In this document: piece by piece, positions 25,134-36,836 of the stretch
How positions within the stretch are numbered: position 1 is the stretch's first letter
Layout: every line of letters begins with the position of its first letter
NCBI GenBank assembly: GCA_037951165.1
Contig: JBBDHG010000008.1
Location: 3,219,501-3,283,500 of the forward strand
Length of the DNA stretch: 64,000 nucleotides
Direction of reading: 5' to 3'
Source: Lophius americanus
Taxonomy: Eukaryota; Chordata; Actinopteri; Lophiiformes; Lophiidae
Made by a program: the position numbers and the translations under genes
The notes under the pieces: generated by a model
What the model was told of the DNA's origin: nothing
The model's input: only the letters and a program-made list of their open reading frames with translations
The model's database searches: none

Positions 25134-25540
25134 CTGAGAAGGTTTATTTATAGACGCTCTTTACTTCTTTCCTGGGTCCCTGGTCTTTCGCGAGTAGATG
25201 TTTCAGTAGTCTACTCTCCGCCACGCATTCAAGACGGTGTGTGGATGAAATGAACGGTCCACCCCCGGCTTCGCTCTCTCACTCTCTCTCTCTTTCGCTG
25301 TGTCTCTGTTTCTTCCCTTAAACTCTGCGTATTTTCTCTCTTTATCTGCTCTAGTTTTCGCCTCTCAAAAGAAGCAGCGGTAGGCAAGCAGTAGGCAGGT
25401 CTACAGGCGACGGACAACAGACGCAAAAACTTAGCTTCAGACAAATTGAATCGATAGCCGATCAAGGAATATGATTGGACACTTCGGGCAGAAACGGTCC
25501 CGCCTTCCTAAGTGGATTGGCTGCTTTGGCTGCCTGTCTG
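25134..25540 (-). promoter_or_regulatory. actn1: Probable actn1 5' leader and promoter with paired CCAAT boxes and GC box
   Basis: On the minus strand, two forward CCAAT boxes (25516-25520 and 25474-25478, 42 bp apart) flank a GGCGGG box (25499-25504). Downstream is a GA-rich leader and the coding exon. This is the layout of an NF-Y/Sp1-type TATA-less promoter. A short uORF (ATG at 25226-25228, stop at 25211-25213, encoding five residues) lies 78 nt before the actn1 ATG. Assignment as promoter is inference. Confidence 0.6.
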
Positions 25541-25914
25541 GAGGCTTTATTGTTAACTCATAGGTTGATCCAAGCATTTTTTTTCCTGCTAGGATTCTTC
25601 AGAATGTTGGAATATAACACGTTACCTCACACAGTGTAACCCAATCTCTAAGACTGCAAACATTGAGTTACTTAAAATAGACAAATCAAAGTGTACTTCA
25701 GCAGTTTTTGCTAATACGTTTGTGTTAAAAAACGATTTAATATCCTTCAGCTAATATTAGTAACACCCTAACACCCATATATTTACTCAACTATCAAGTG
25801 TATAATTGCACTTTTATTGAGTAATAAACTTGGTTTCTTAACTATACTCCAACAAGTTGTAGAAAAATGTGATGGACAAAAAGTATAATATTTCACTGTT
25901 TGATTATTTTTATT

Positions 25915-26065
25915 CCTCTTCTTCGTCTTTCCCCTGTTCCCTTTCGGGGTCGCCACAACATTTCATCTGTTTCCACAGATAGTTAATCTTTTATTATTAT
26001 TATTTTTATTTTTATTATTATTATTATTATTATTATCATTATTATTATTATTATTATTATTATTT
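25915..26065 (-). mobile_element. RTE 3'-end fragment next to an ATT microsatellite
   Basis: TTCCCTTTCGGGGTCGCCAC is the reverse complement of the RTE-type 3' terminus. It is followed on the plus strand by an ATT trinucleotide repeat (25987-26065). Confidence 0.7.
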
Positions 26066-26289
26066 TAGACAATATAAGTAGCATAATATGGAGATAAATA
26101 CCTTTTATACCTTTAATAACTTTTCATATATGTTTTATGTATCATATTCCATTTATCTACCTCATTGCATCTTCCATTCAACATCAGGCAAACTTGGCAA
26201 AATGTCCCTGTATATAGCTCTATTTTCCTCTATGTTTATATTTATACTCCCTGTTTATATTTATATCTCATTCTTGTATGTGTGGGTAT

Positions 26290-26345
26290 TGTGTATCTGT
26301 TGCTATAATGTGTAAATGTCCCAGCTTGAGATAAATAAAGCATGT
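26290..26345 (+). mobile_element. LINE 3' tail fragment
   Basis: GTGTAAATGTCCCAGCTTGA followed by GATAAATAAAG matches the usual form of fish non-LTR 3' tails. It immediately precedes the L2-type element. Confidence 0.45.
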
Positions 26346-28955
26346 TTAAGTCAAAGTCTAAGTCCTTTCATAAACAACCTCGCTGCCAGCCCTGTATCTG
26401 TTCTCTTCCTCCTCACTCTATAGCTACTACTAACAACAACCAGATAATCAACCAACTAGCTGACATCCAAACTTCCAGCTCCATAACAGGCAGACATAAT
26501 CTCAGACCAAAACTATCAAATTACAATTAACTTGGAACAGAGCGGCCCAATATTTTAGTTGTTGGTGAATTTTATCAGATGTGTAAAACTCCCAAGTGTA
26601 ATCACATACTGTCTCTCAGGAGGAAGGACAACTGACTTTATTAAGCCTATTCCGGTTCTCCTTAACATCGATCCCTCTGTTCACACTATGATAGCACATA
26701 CTGGTACAAATGATGTCATGTTCAAACACTCTATTAAAGTACGCCATAAGCTTGGGTGTTTAACCTTCACAGTTCAATTCCTGGGGAGGAGGTGTGTCCT
26801 GTCTGGTCCTATTTCAACCAAGTCCCAAAGCTCTGAACGTTTTAGATCTCTTTTTGGCCTTCACTGTTGGTTGCAAAATTTCGCAAATGCCTCTGGACTT
26901 GGTTTTGTCAGTAAATTTGAATCCTTCTTCACCAAAGGAAACCAATCCAAACATGACGGTATAAATCTAAGCTTAAAAACAACAGGAAGGCTGACCTGGA
27001 ACTTTAAGCTCCTTCTGGTGGTTTCCCCAACAAGACCCAGCATACAGACCCCATTGAATAGCACTATCTCTGTCAGTGCCGTCCGGCTGGTTTGAGTGCC
27101 GTACTGCTGCTATCAGTACTATCTCTGCTCCCCCAGCTGATTTCTTAATTCCTGTTTGTATCACCTTAAGGCAGCATGAAATACAACATTTGAGTTACAG
27201 GCCAAACGGAAACAATCTGATCTAAGTTAAGACAACTAACCTGGCTTCCTCACCACATCCCTCTTTGTCCAGGTCAGTTCCATCTCCGCACAGTTCAGTA
27301 GTATTTGCACTTCTTGATCATCAGATCACTAGTAAGCGATTTAACTTTCTGTAATGATGATATTGCAGCAAGACAGATAGACTTTTTTATACTTACTGAG
27401 ACTTGGAATTTGCCCAGGTGATTTTTTGTTTTGCCCTGACTGACGCTTGTGGCCCTGGTTTTAAATTATAAAACTTATAACACATATAAAAAGCCGGAAA
27501 ATCAATATTTGTCTCAGGATACCGTGGCTCAATAATTGCACTCGAGAATTAAAAGGAAAATGCAGACAAGCAGCACAGATGAATTAAGGACATCTGACGG
27601 TATATTTTCAATGTCTGAAAAATCCAATCTATGAATATTAAACTGCAAGAAATAAAAAGAAACCAGCTCCAAATATTTTTATAATATCATTAACTTAAAC
27701 CATAATTACCCCATAAGTCTTTTCAAGAACCATGGATTTTGTAATTAACTCTCATCCTCAACAATATGCGGAAGTTACCCCAATAGTTTGTGGACTATGA
27801 CTGCCCATTTTTACAACCAAAATAAAAAAAAATCCAACTCCAGATTGATGAAACCAGTGTCCCTAAATCTCCTCACTGCAACCCCTCTGCTCAGTTCAAA
27901 GGCTTCCAGCCTCTCTCACTGCTCACTTGAAAGCACTTAATGGCTAAACTGAGGCTGTTGTCCTGTTGACCCTATGCCAGTCAATTTTCTTAAAGTGGTT
28001 TTTAGAAGTATTAGTCCTTCTTTTTATTGAATCTCTTTCAGAGCTCTTTGTCCTCTGGCTGTGTTCCCTCAAGCTCATTTGTGTGCACCCTTCTCTTAAA
28101 AAGTAAAGTTTTGATCCTTCCGGTTTTAATAATTTTAGACCCATTTCTCAATTACAGTTTTTTTTTTCAAGGATTGAGAGAAATCTATTTACTTTCTGTA
28201 GATGTATTTAATGAATACGCACAACTTGTTTGATAAATCTCATTCAGGCTTTTGTCCACATCACAGCACAGAATTTGTGCTCATGAAAGTGGACTCTTTC
28301 CCCCAAATATCAAACCTATAGCCAAAAACCCGTGTGTATTTGATATTGACCTTTTCTTTTGAAACGTACATCAATAACTAACTTTGTTATCTCTTGGCAT
28401 TCATCAATGAAGAAAATTTCCCAAGATGAAGTCCCTCCTTTCTCGCTCTGATCTGTAGAAGGTGTGAAGCCAAAGAGCACTTTCACACTGACAGATTGTT
28501 CAGAATGATGCAGCTCGGGTTTTGACAAACACTAGACAACAAGACCACATCAGCCCTATTTTAGCATCTCTTCACTTGTTACCAGTTCATTTTGGAATTG
28601 ATCCTGAGGTCTAACTGGTTACTTTTAAAGCACTTTACCGATTCACCTCCCAGCTACCGAACTGCTCTGCCCATATGAGACGGGTTCAGATTATGATATT
28701 CCTTAATCTTAACACATAGTCTCAAAGCAAGATTGTTTCATTTGGTTTTTAATAATATTCATCAATATATTCTACCATTGTTGGTGTCTTTTAATTCCAT
28801 TTGATGTTCTTTAATTGGTTGATTTTATTGAGTCAAGTAGTTTTTTATCATGTCAAGCACTTTGAAACTTTGTTTGAAATGTGCTATACAAATTTTGCTA
28901 GTAGTAGCAATAGTAGTAGTAGTAGTATGAGTAGTAGTACTAGGAGTAGTAGGTG
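26345..28955 (+). mobile_element. L2-type LINE, degenerate near full-length copy
   Basis: In order on the plus strand: an SGNH-esterase-like ORF (26559-27095, 178 codons open) with HTGTNDV (block III) and DGINL; the start of an AP-endonuclease (DDIAARQIDF then TETW, near 27350-27415); a broken reverse transcriptase (DPMPVNFLK near 27970, LNNFRPIS-like near 28130, STEF near 28270); the C-terminal QNAAARVLT / DHISPILASLHWLPVHF block near 28500-28590; and a 3' end GTGCTATACAAATTTTGCT with a GTA trinucleotide tail. The endonuclease is largely lost (27420-27860) and many frameshifts and stops are present. The usual DGIH of the esterase is DGIN, so the catalytic His is gone. Confidence 0.88.
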
Positions 28956-29359
28956 TCAAAGTGCATTAAAGTATAGCGCATGAGTTATAAGAATTGAACA
29001 AATACAATTTAAATTTCGCCTTGCCAGTGGTATTATATTAATGAAAAAGCAGAATCCTAGTGTGAAAATAAAGTAATGGTGCCAATGTTTTAGCATAAAC
29101 AGCCTGTTTGGAAATCATGTATAGCTTTTTCAATTGTATTATAAATAGTGAGCTGTGGTGACTACACCAGTTAGGCTAATATTGGTTGGGTTGATAGAAT
29201 TTTCATTTTTTTAAATAATATTTGCAATACCCAAGTGCTGTATGGAAACACAACTTTTAGGACTTGCACTAATTTATATTTGTACTCCATTATACATAAT
29301 CTCTAAGTAAAATATGGTAGACTGGTAGTACAATATTTCCCTTTAAAAAGTAGAAATGG

Positions 29360-30850
29360 CGTACAATGAAAAAGCATAACTATAATACCTATATATTTTT
29401 TAAGATCCAACCCAACTATCCAGTGTATACAGACTGGAAACTGTGTCCATACTCCCCTTACTGTCCCTTTATGCGGATGATATATTGGCATACCTCTAAA
29501 ATCCAGACTATATCTATAGCCCTGATTAAAACACTGGAAGATTATGATAAGTTCTCAGGCTACACGATTATTTCAAATAAAAGTATAGTTATGGCACTTA
29601 GAACTAAAGATATCACTCAACCTACTACTACTATTTTCCAGTGATATCATAACTACATCACTTATTTATGACTGAAAATGTCCTAATGAGTTTCAAAATA
29701 CATTTCCCTTAACTACACACTTAGCTAAAAGATGACTGGGAAAGATGGAATGACTCAGCTCCGGCCTTTATCACATGAATTAACTGCATAAAAATGAATA
29801 AAATGCAAAGATACTTGTATTTATTCCAGGTGCTGCCAATCCCTGAATTGTTCTTCAAACAACTTAATTTGCGTCTCATACAGTTTAGATGGAAGCACCA
29901 CCCATTCAGGATAAAACTGAAAGTAGTACAAAACTTTTTTGAAAATGTGGTCCGAAATTCCCAAAATTTGAGAACTTTTAATTGGCAGCACAACTTAGAA
30001 CCGTTTGGACATGCAAGAAGAGAAAGTCCACTTACCAACATGGAAAAAAAAACTCAACACCACCTAAATACATTGAACTTGGAGTCAATGCCATATATCA
30101 GCTCTATTAACTATTAACTAAATCATTCACTGCCCATACATGAAAGATATGTTCAGAAAAAAACTGGCTATGTTCAGCCTATATACTATAAGTCTCCTGT
30201 TCATTTGCCTATATGAAAGCTAATAGAGATGATGTCACAAAACCATGCTTCATAAAACATGTATCAAACCTTCTAACTTTTTCAAATACCTCCAGGTTAA
30301 ACATTTCAACGCCTCGGAAACGGTTGGCCATATTTATAGCAGGAACCGGCTATACATAAACTAGTGCATGCTAAACAGGACTAAAAAGGTTTATTTTTTA
30401 AACGTATTTGAAATATAGGCAGTGAAAATTTGAAAGTAAATTGTAAATGGAAAGAATTCCATTAGTGTAATTGTTGAAGGAGAAAAATGGAAAGCACTGT
30501 GTTGGTAGCCAGTATTTATATTTTAACATTAAACAAGATTACACGATATACTGTAATCTCATTCATAGGTCTTATTAACACACGTGATAAGCTGCAACAA
30601 TTAAAACCTTAATATTCCTTGTTCCACCCAAAGAGTAAAACTGAAATAGGAACGTATAATACATATTTTCTGGGCCTGTCTATTTCTAAAATGTCTTTTA
30701 CTTCATGGGCTAAAAGACATCACAGGAAATACTGTCGCCACACAACTAATTGTAACCCTACTGGGTGACATATCTAAGCTAAAGTTCATCTTATCATCTT
30801 ATGGACCCGGGAAAAGAGGGTCCTATTCGTGAGAGGCACTAAAAAGAGTC
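29360..30850 (+). mobile_element. L1-type LINE relic (reverse transcriptase to C-terminus)
   Basis: Broken frames keep L1-like landmarks in order: ADDILAYL-like plus KTLEDYDKFSGYTI and NKSIVMAL (29475-29600), MNKMQRYLYLFQVLPIPELF and LIQFRWKHHPFRIKLK (29793-29925), then YLQVKHFNA-like (about 30290) and HIFWACL-like (about 30665). Full of stops and frameshifts. The 5' half is missing. Confidence 0.75.
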
Positions 30851-31205
30851 TTCAAAATCAGACCATGTTGACGTTGGTCCTCATATACAGCCTTCACAGG
30901 ATGCATCTTCTGAATCACATCTACGGACCAAATAGACTGTAAGCAGGGATTAGAAAGACAGAGGTGAGGAGAAGACACAGGTGAAAATAATCACCAATTG
31001 AAAAAAGGTGGAATGAAGAACAAGTCAGAAAATGTAATGATGAAATCTCAAACTAAACACAGAAGCATCACTTTAAAAAAAAAACATATGCGTCTTCTAC
31101 ATCAAGTAAACCATTAAAAATCATGGATAACACCAAAAATACGGCGGTTTTTCTGCAATGTCAAATCTTTTTGACAGCAACACTACATTCATGATCTACC
31201 ACCTG

Positions 31206-31410
31206 AACCTGCTGTAGCTCAGAAGGTAGAATGGTCTTCCATCATTCAGAAAGTCAGTATTTCGATCCCTGGACTGCCCCTGAGTTAGACCCTGAACCCC
31301 AATATGATCCCCGGGCACTTCAGGAGCGGCCTACTGCTCCTCAGGAATGGATCAAATGCAGAGATGTTGTACTATGTATGATAAAGAGAATAAATGACTT
31401 CACTACTGCC
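31206..31410 (+). mobile_element. tRNA-derived SINE
   Basis: The head CTGTAGCTCAGAAGGTAGAA and the B-box-like TATTTCGATCCCT are followed by CCCTGAACCCCAATATG, GGGCACTTCAGGAGC and CTGCTCCTCAGGAATGG, then ATCAAATGCAGAGATG. It shares this core with the copies at 16425 and 58758. Confidence 0.75.
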
Positions 31411-31751
31411 AATGGAGAGTAAACCTAACTTTTTGACCAAAAACACAAATTCAACCATAAACAACTATGTTACTACGTCCAAAACGTATAATATAGGAAG
31501 GTAAAACAGTGTAGCATTTTGACAGTGTGGTATTAGTGACTTTACTTAAATAAAGCCTCTTAACACTTACTCCACCTTTGATAAAACAGCAAACTGAACA
31601 GTAGGAACTTAGTTTGTGCACAACAAACTTGTAGTCATTCAGAAAGAAAGGTGAGTCATGACACAGCTGTAAATAAATAGAGTGAAGGCCAGGTCTGTCG
31701 GCCATGTAAGGTAAACCGAGTCCCTTCCTTTCCTGCTCTCTCCCTCTCTCT

Positions 31752-31806
31752 GTCTCACACACAAACACACACACACACAAACACACACACGCACACACAC
31801 ACAAAA
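31752..31806 (+). repeat. CA dinucleotide microsatellite
   Basis: Interrupted (CA)n run of about 50 bp. Confidence 0.9.
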
Positions 31807-32389
31807 GGAAATATGTCGACACGGGATAGCCCCGACAGTCAGGAGAAAGTGAAGCACTCTTCCATATATGGACAAACTTCCAAGGGTGAATGTTTGAGAA
31901 AGTGATGTCACAGACTGAGAGCAGGCTGCCAGCTCACTGCCTGGTCCCGGCTCACAGGGTGCAGACTGTGGCTCCTGTGCACAGCAGCCAAGCAATGAAA
32001 GTCTATAATGGAGGAAAACCAAAAGTCAGGCTGAGTGCAGTCATAGAGTACACAATTGAGATGATTATACACCCTTTTATTAGTTGTTATCCTCCAATCT
32101 TTTGATCAATAAAGTAGATCTTTAAAGAAATCCTTCACACTGGACACAAAAAATCTACCTGACATAAAAAATAAAAGAGATAAAGTCTCTGATTTATATT
32201 GGACATGGCTTTTATCAGTGCAATTAAATCCCTAAAATAACAAATAACACCTGTTCATTCTTAGTTATTTAACTGCTGGACACAGAACATCATTTGTTAC
32301 AATTGGAAGCTAAATGATTCAGCTCCCATAGTATAATGGATTTATTGGCGAAACGTAGTATCTATCATCTGTTTTCAATAACCACATTA

Positions 32390-33160
32390 AACAAGAACAG
32401 TTTGAATACAACATATAGTAAAAATGTTTATTCCCACCAAACCCTCCAAAAAATGTTACTTTTACTGACTACTGCAGTTTCAAAATCATTCAACCGTTTT
32501 TTATGGGATTCAAGTCAGGCGACTGTGACGGCCATTCTCCAGCGTTCCAGCACTTCTTCCAGGCCAAGAATGGGTGGACTTTGTGGTCAGATTGGGATTG
32601 TTGTGCTTTTGGAATGTCTAATGGCACAAAAGCTGCAGTTCCCTAACAGATGATGGAATGTATCCTTCTATGATATCCATAACCTTTTTGGAATCCATCT
32701 TAATGTCTACAGGCTGCAGGTTTCCAGCATCGGAGGAAGCAAAGCAGCTCCAGAGCATCACAGAGCCACCGTCTTGGTTCACTGTAGGGTGGATTTCTTT
32801 CCAGCACATGCTTCATTCTTCCTCCTCCGGACATACCACTCATCCGCAGGATTCAAATGGTGCAGTTTTGGTGTCATGAATGCACAGAACATTATCCCAG
32901 ATCTTCTGTGGCTTATCCAGATAGATTCTAGTCTACTGGAGTCAATTTTAACTGTGCTTTTGCATCAGCAGTGGTGTATAGATTTGAGTTCAGGCTTGGA
33001 GCTCTGATGAATATTTAGGCTTTATCAGGGGGGAAAAAAACCTTGGGACCTTTCTGCTAAGGTAAGTATGTGAAGGTTTACACAGTGTTTCAATATCTGA
33101 TATGAAATGTTTTATTCATATGAGGGTTATAATCAGGGGTTGAATAATATTGAAACTATA
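32390..33160 (-). mobile_element. Tc1-like transposase relic
   Basis: Minus-strand frames contain WYVRRRKNEAC, then HPTVNQDGGSVMLWSCFA (32720-32800), and after frame changes a WTFQ...NDP.HTAKST-like stretch (about 32590) and EWPSQSPDLNPIKN (about 32510-32550), a signature of the Tc1/mariner DDE domain. Stops and frameshifts throughout, so it is inactive. Clear terminal inverted repeats were not found; boundaries are approximate. Confidence 0.82.
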
Positions 33161-34063
33161 TTTGTCATTAAATGTCTTTTAAACAAACAGCAACTTCTCT
33201 ATATTCAGAACGGAAAAATAGCATGAGCTGATGTTGTGTGGACAAAACAGGCTCTTCCTCTGAGCACTGCAATTGATGGCTTATTAAATGGATCAATTAA
33301 CTCATTATATAATTACTCATGCAGATGGGCCTAGTTTTCCTTTTGGCTAACTCCAGGCCGAACAATTTTGTTTAGCCAGACTGAAGAAAATTCAGCCGAT
33401 CCAGCGACTCGACTTTAATTTAACACTCAGTCAGCACAATCCCAGAATATGTAGTGAGGAGTCTGTGGTGCAAACGAGCTCAGGCCTGCTCTCTGAGGCA
33501 AACAGGTCATGTGAAGAGCTGCGGCGTTTGGCCCAGCCTGGTCTCTGGCAAAATCCCAAGGTATTCCAGTCATGTCGGGAGTGGAATTCTTAAATAGATT
33601 TCCTTGCTGTTAAAGCGGAGCCATGTATGGGATACAGCAGAACAACCATGCTAATCTAATTGATGTGTACATGTGTTTTAGTTTGTGGTCGACCGCCTGG
33701 AGCCAAAACTCCATCTGGTAACAAAAGGAACATAATTTTATACAGTAGATATCAGGACTCACACTAAAAGGAGAATTCTTCTCATTTGGAACATATTCAT
33801 CTGTAGGTGTAGGGGCTGGTTTTGACGGGGAGTACAGAGGGCGAATACAGGAAGCCCCTAAAAATGTTCAAATTTTAAGGTGAATGTGAACTCTGAAAAA
33901 GAGTATTAGGGCCACATGTGAACAATTTGCTTTGATATCGCATGAAAGAATTTGGAGTATGTGTTAATGATGACATTGAAGTTCAGTGTTTTATCTAATC
34001 AGATGGTCAAAAACTTTTAGGCAGAATTTAAACAAATTTCACTGGTGGCTCTATGATCTATGA

Positions 34064-34913
34064 CAGTAGTACTCAAACTTTTTTTGCCCCGCAGAATATA
34101 TCCGGTTCTCCAAGTACCAGCATTATGACACATGTAAACATACACTAGTAGAAGTAGGTAACCCTACTCAGCTAAACATAGTTCAAAGAGGAGGAAAATT
34201 AATTCCCAATAAGAATATTATTTATTCTTGTCTAGTCAGCCACAACCACACTTTGCAAAAGAATAGCACTAGAACTGGCAATTAAACTCACATGATTATG
34301 ATGCAAGGGGCAGCCCCTCACACATATACAGTACACACAAAGAGCAGGTGAGAACATTAAAAATAAAAACTGTAAATGCCAATTCGAGTTTGATGTAAAC
34401 TGAGTCATATCTCCTTACTGTTTTTGCCGTTTGCTGCCGGTTGATGCTGTTGATTCGGGGATGCTGCTGTGTTCATTGTCTTTCACTGCAGTTTCTGTAA
34501 CACTTCTTATAATATTCTCCTCTTGACCCAACCTTATCTTCCTAAAAAGTTCCTGTTTGAAGCCACGATTGCATTATTATTAAATCCCTCTTAATTTGAA
34601 CTTCCTCCGCTCGCTTACTTCCTGTCTTCACAGTTTAGCTTGTAATGGCTTCGCGTCCATGCCACAACCCGACAAAATAGCAGGCTGACGGACGTCTGGA
34701 CAAAAAAACTACAGGAAGAGCTAAAGTTTTAAAGCCCAATTAATTTATCTCATAATTACAATATTTCCATTCCATTTTGATATTATTATATGTTTTTAAA
34801 TTAATCTGAATTTAATTTAGTAAAAGTAGGCAATTTCAGAGAGCTCTCCGCGTACCACTAGAGGGAGCCTGCGTACCACTGGTGGTACGCGTACCATAGT
34901 TTGAGAACCACTG
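34064..34913. mobile_element. hAT-like non-autonomous DNA transposon
   Basis: Left end CAGTAGTACTCAAACTT and right end AGTTTGAGAACCACTG are imperfect terminal inverted repeats of CAGTGGTTCTCAAACT type. Flanking 8-mers ATCTATGA (34056-34063) and ACCTATGT (34914-34921) agree at 6 of 8 positions, fitting a decayed 8-bp hAT duplication. A subterminal palindrome GCGTACCACTGGTGGTACGC lies at 34871-34890. No transposase frame is present. Confidence 0.82.
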
Positions 34914-35417
34914 ACCTATGTGACGTGAAAATGTGTTGGTCTGGTGTAAGAGGGAAGTGAGCGTTTACTCGTGTCTACCTCTGTTGTACACTGTACCTTG
35001 CAGTAGTGGCTACATCAGCCGCTGAAAGAATGTGACATCTTTTTATCGGAACTGACATAAAGCTGCATTTTAGGTAATGACAAAAACAGAGCCGACATGC
35101 ATCATGTTTACAAAGGCGTTCTTCCAGACACATCTTTGCAATTTGTGTTTATTGTTGTGTTATTGTCGATGATTTTATTGCCTAAAGCTAACCAGGTAGC
35201 TGTGGTGCACTAACCTGACTTAGAAGTTGGATTACATTAATACAGCCAAAGAACGCATGAACCAAAAAAGTGTTTTTGTTGCATTCAAGCACCAGAGTAG
35301 TTCAGTAATGCAAAAAAAAAAATTTTATTTGCTGGATATGACAATGTGGTTAGTTACGTTAACCTAAAGGTACAACTTTTGCCTCGACATACTTAAATAA
35401 CTTACTTATAGAAAACT

Positions 35418-35500
35418 TATTTCGGCTGTTACCTTTAGGGGTTGCCACAGCGGATCATTTCTTTCCAAATTGCCTTATCCTCTGGATCTTCTTCACTTCA
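35418..35500 (-). mobile_element. RTE-clade LINE 3' end
   Basis: TTTCGGCTGTTACCTTTAGG and GGTTGCCACAGCGGATCAT are the reverse complement of the RTE 3' terminus. Probably the tail of the minus-strand element whose endonuclease lies at 35890-36836, the two parts now being separated by a SINE. Confidence 0.78.
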
Positions 35501-35526
35501 TCACATCAACCAACTGCATGTGCTCT

Positions 35527-35815
35527 CTCATCCTCAGTTGGTAGAGCGGTCGTCAACCGGTCGGTGGTTCAATCGCTGGCTGCTGCAGTCTAAAAGTCGA
35601 AGTGTCCTTGAGCAAGATACTGAACCCCAAGTTGCTCCCAATGGTTGTTCCATTGGTGTGTGTGAATGATGGCGTGAATGGTTACCGCTCCTGATGAGCA
35701 GGTGGCGCCTTGCATGGCAGCCTCAGCGGGTCATCACTGTATGAATGTTTGTGTGAATGGGTGAATGTTGGCTTGAATTGTAAAGCGATCTTAGTGGTCG
35801 AACAGCACTATATAG

Positions 35816-35848
<33 letters not shown>

Positions 35849-35870
35849 TTTATATAAGTACAGTAAATTT
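35527..35870 (+). mobile_element. tRNA-derived SINE with TA microsatellite tail
   Basis: The head TCAGTTGGTAGAGCGGTCGT and B box GGTGGTTCAATCGC are followed by CGAAGTGTCCTTGAGCAAG, ACTGAACCCCAAGTTGCTCC, the GTTCCATTG...TGTGTGAATG region and a (TA)n run (35815-35845). Best-preserved Pol III promoter boxes in the window. It lies between two pieces of a minus-strand RTE element and may have inserted into it. Confidence 0.82.
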
Positions 35871-35889
35871 AGTGCCCAACCTGTCATAC

Positions 35890-36836
35890 AACTAATCATA
35901 GACCTCTTGTGTAGACGTTGCTACCTCACTCTTATCCTCATATGTCTCCTTGTATTCCTGCCTACTCTGTTCATCTCTCTTGTTATCCCACTTCTCCTTC
36001 ACCAATCTTTACCTATTTAAACTCTCTTGAACCTCCTGATTCCCCCACCAAATCTCTACATCTTCTTTACTCTGTCCAGTTGGCACTCCAAGCACCTTCC
36101 TGCCCTTCTCTTCAACCCTCTTTCCAACATTCATTCAGAAGTTCTTCACTACGACCCAGAGCCAGTTTCAACTCCTCCTTGAAGTTCAGACAGCAGCCTT
36201 AATTCCTCAGCGTCCATAATTTGAGTGTCTGCTCTACCTTTGCTCTTTTCCTCTCTTGTACCACCAGACTCGTCCTACATACTACCATTCTATGTTGTCT
36301 TGCTACGTTGTCTCCTGTCACCACCTTGCCATCTACAGTCTCGTTAAGATTGCCTCCTTTATATAAGATGTACTCGTCCTGCATGCCCCTAACTCCACTC
36401 TTAAATGTCCCACTATCATTCTCCCTCTTCTGGAAATATGTGTATACCACAGCCATTTCCATCCTTCTCACTAAATCTACCACCATCTGTCCACGTTCGT
36501 GTCCTAAACACCATACCTACTCTTCCCCCCCTCATCTCCTCTGTTCCCCTTCACCAACACGCCAATTGAAGTCTGCTTCTATCATCACTCTCTCACCACT
36601 GTGAATACTCTCCATCACTTCATCTAACTCACTCCAGAAGTTCTCTTTGTCTACCAACTCATAGGTGCTGTGGTGGTGCGGGGCATAAGTGCTGGCAACG
36701 TTCATCATCACAGCTCCAATTTCTGTCTTCATACTCATCACTCTGTCTGACACTCTCTTCACCTCCAGAACACTCTTCACATACTCCTCCTTCAGCATCA
36801 CCCCTTCCCCTTGTTCTCCATTTCTTCATATACTCC
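35890..36836 (-). mobile_element. RTE-clade LINE, endonuclease and linker part
   Basis: The minus strand carries an AP-endonuclease: VKRVSDRVMSMKTEIG, NVASTYAP, FWSELDEVMESI, and the EADFNWRVG block (normally GADFN) in 36532-36801. Next come MEMAVVYTYFQKRE, DEYILYKGG and the catalytic-region ARQHRMVVCR in 36199-36486. It continues into the lysine/glutamate-rich linker near 35900-36190 (GRKVLGV- and WWNQEVQES-like). A frameshift separates the two endonuclease halves. The reverse transcriptase is missing. Confidence 0.85.

Noticed and set aside
25145..25152. TATAAATA on the minus strand near actn1
   Set aside because: It lies only 12 nt before the actn1 ATG, too close to act as the TATA box for this coding exon.
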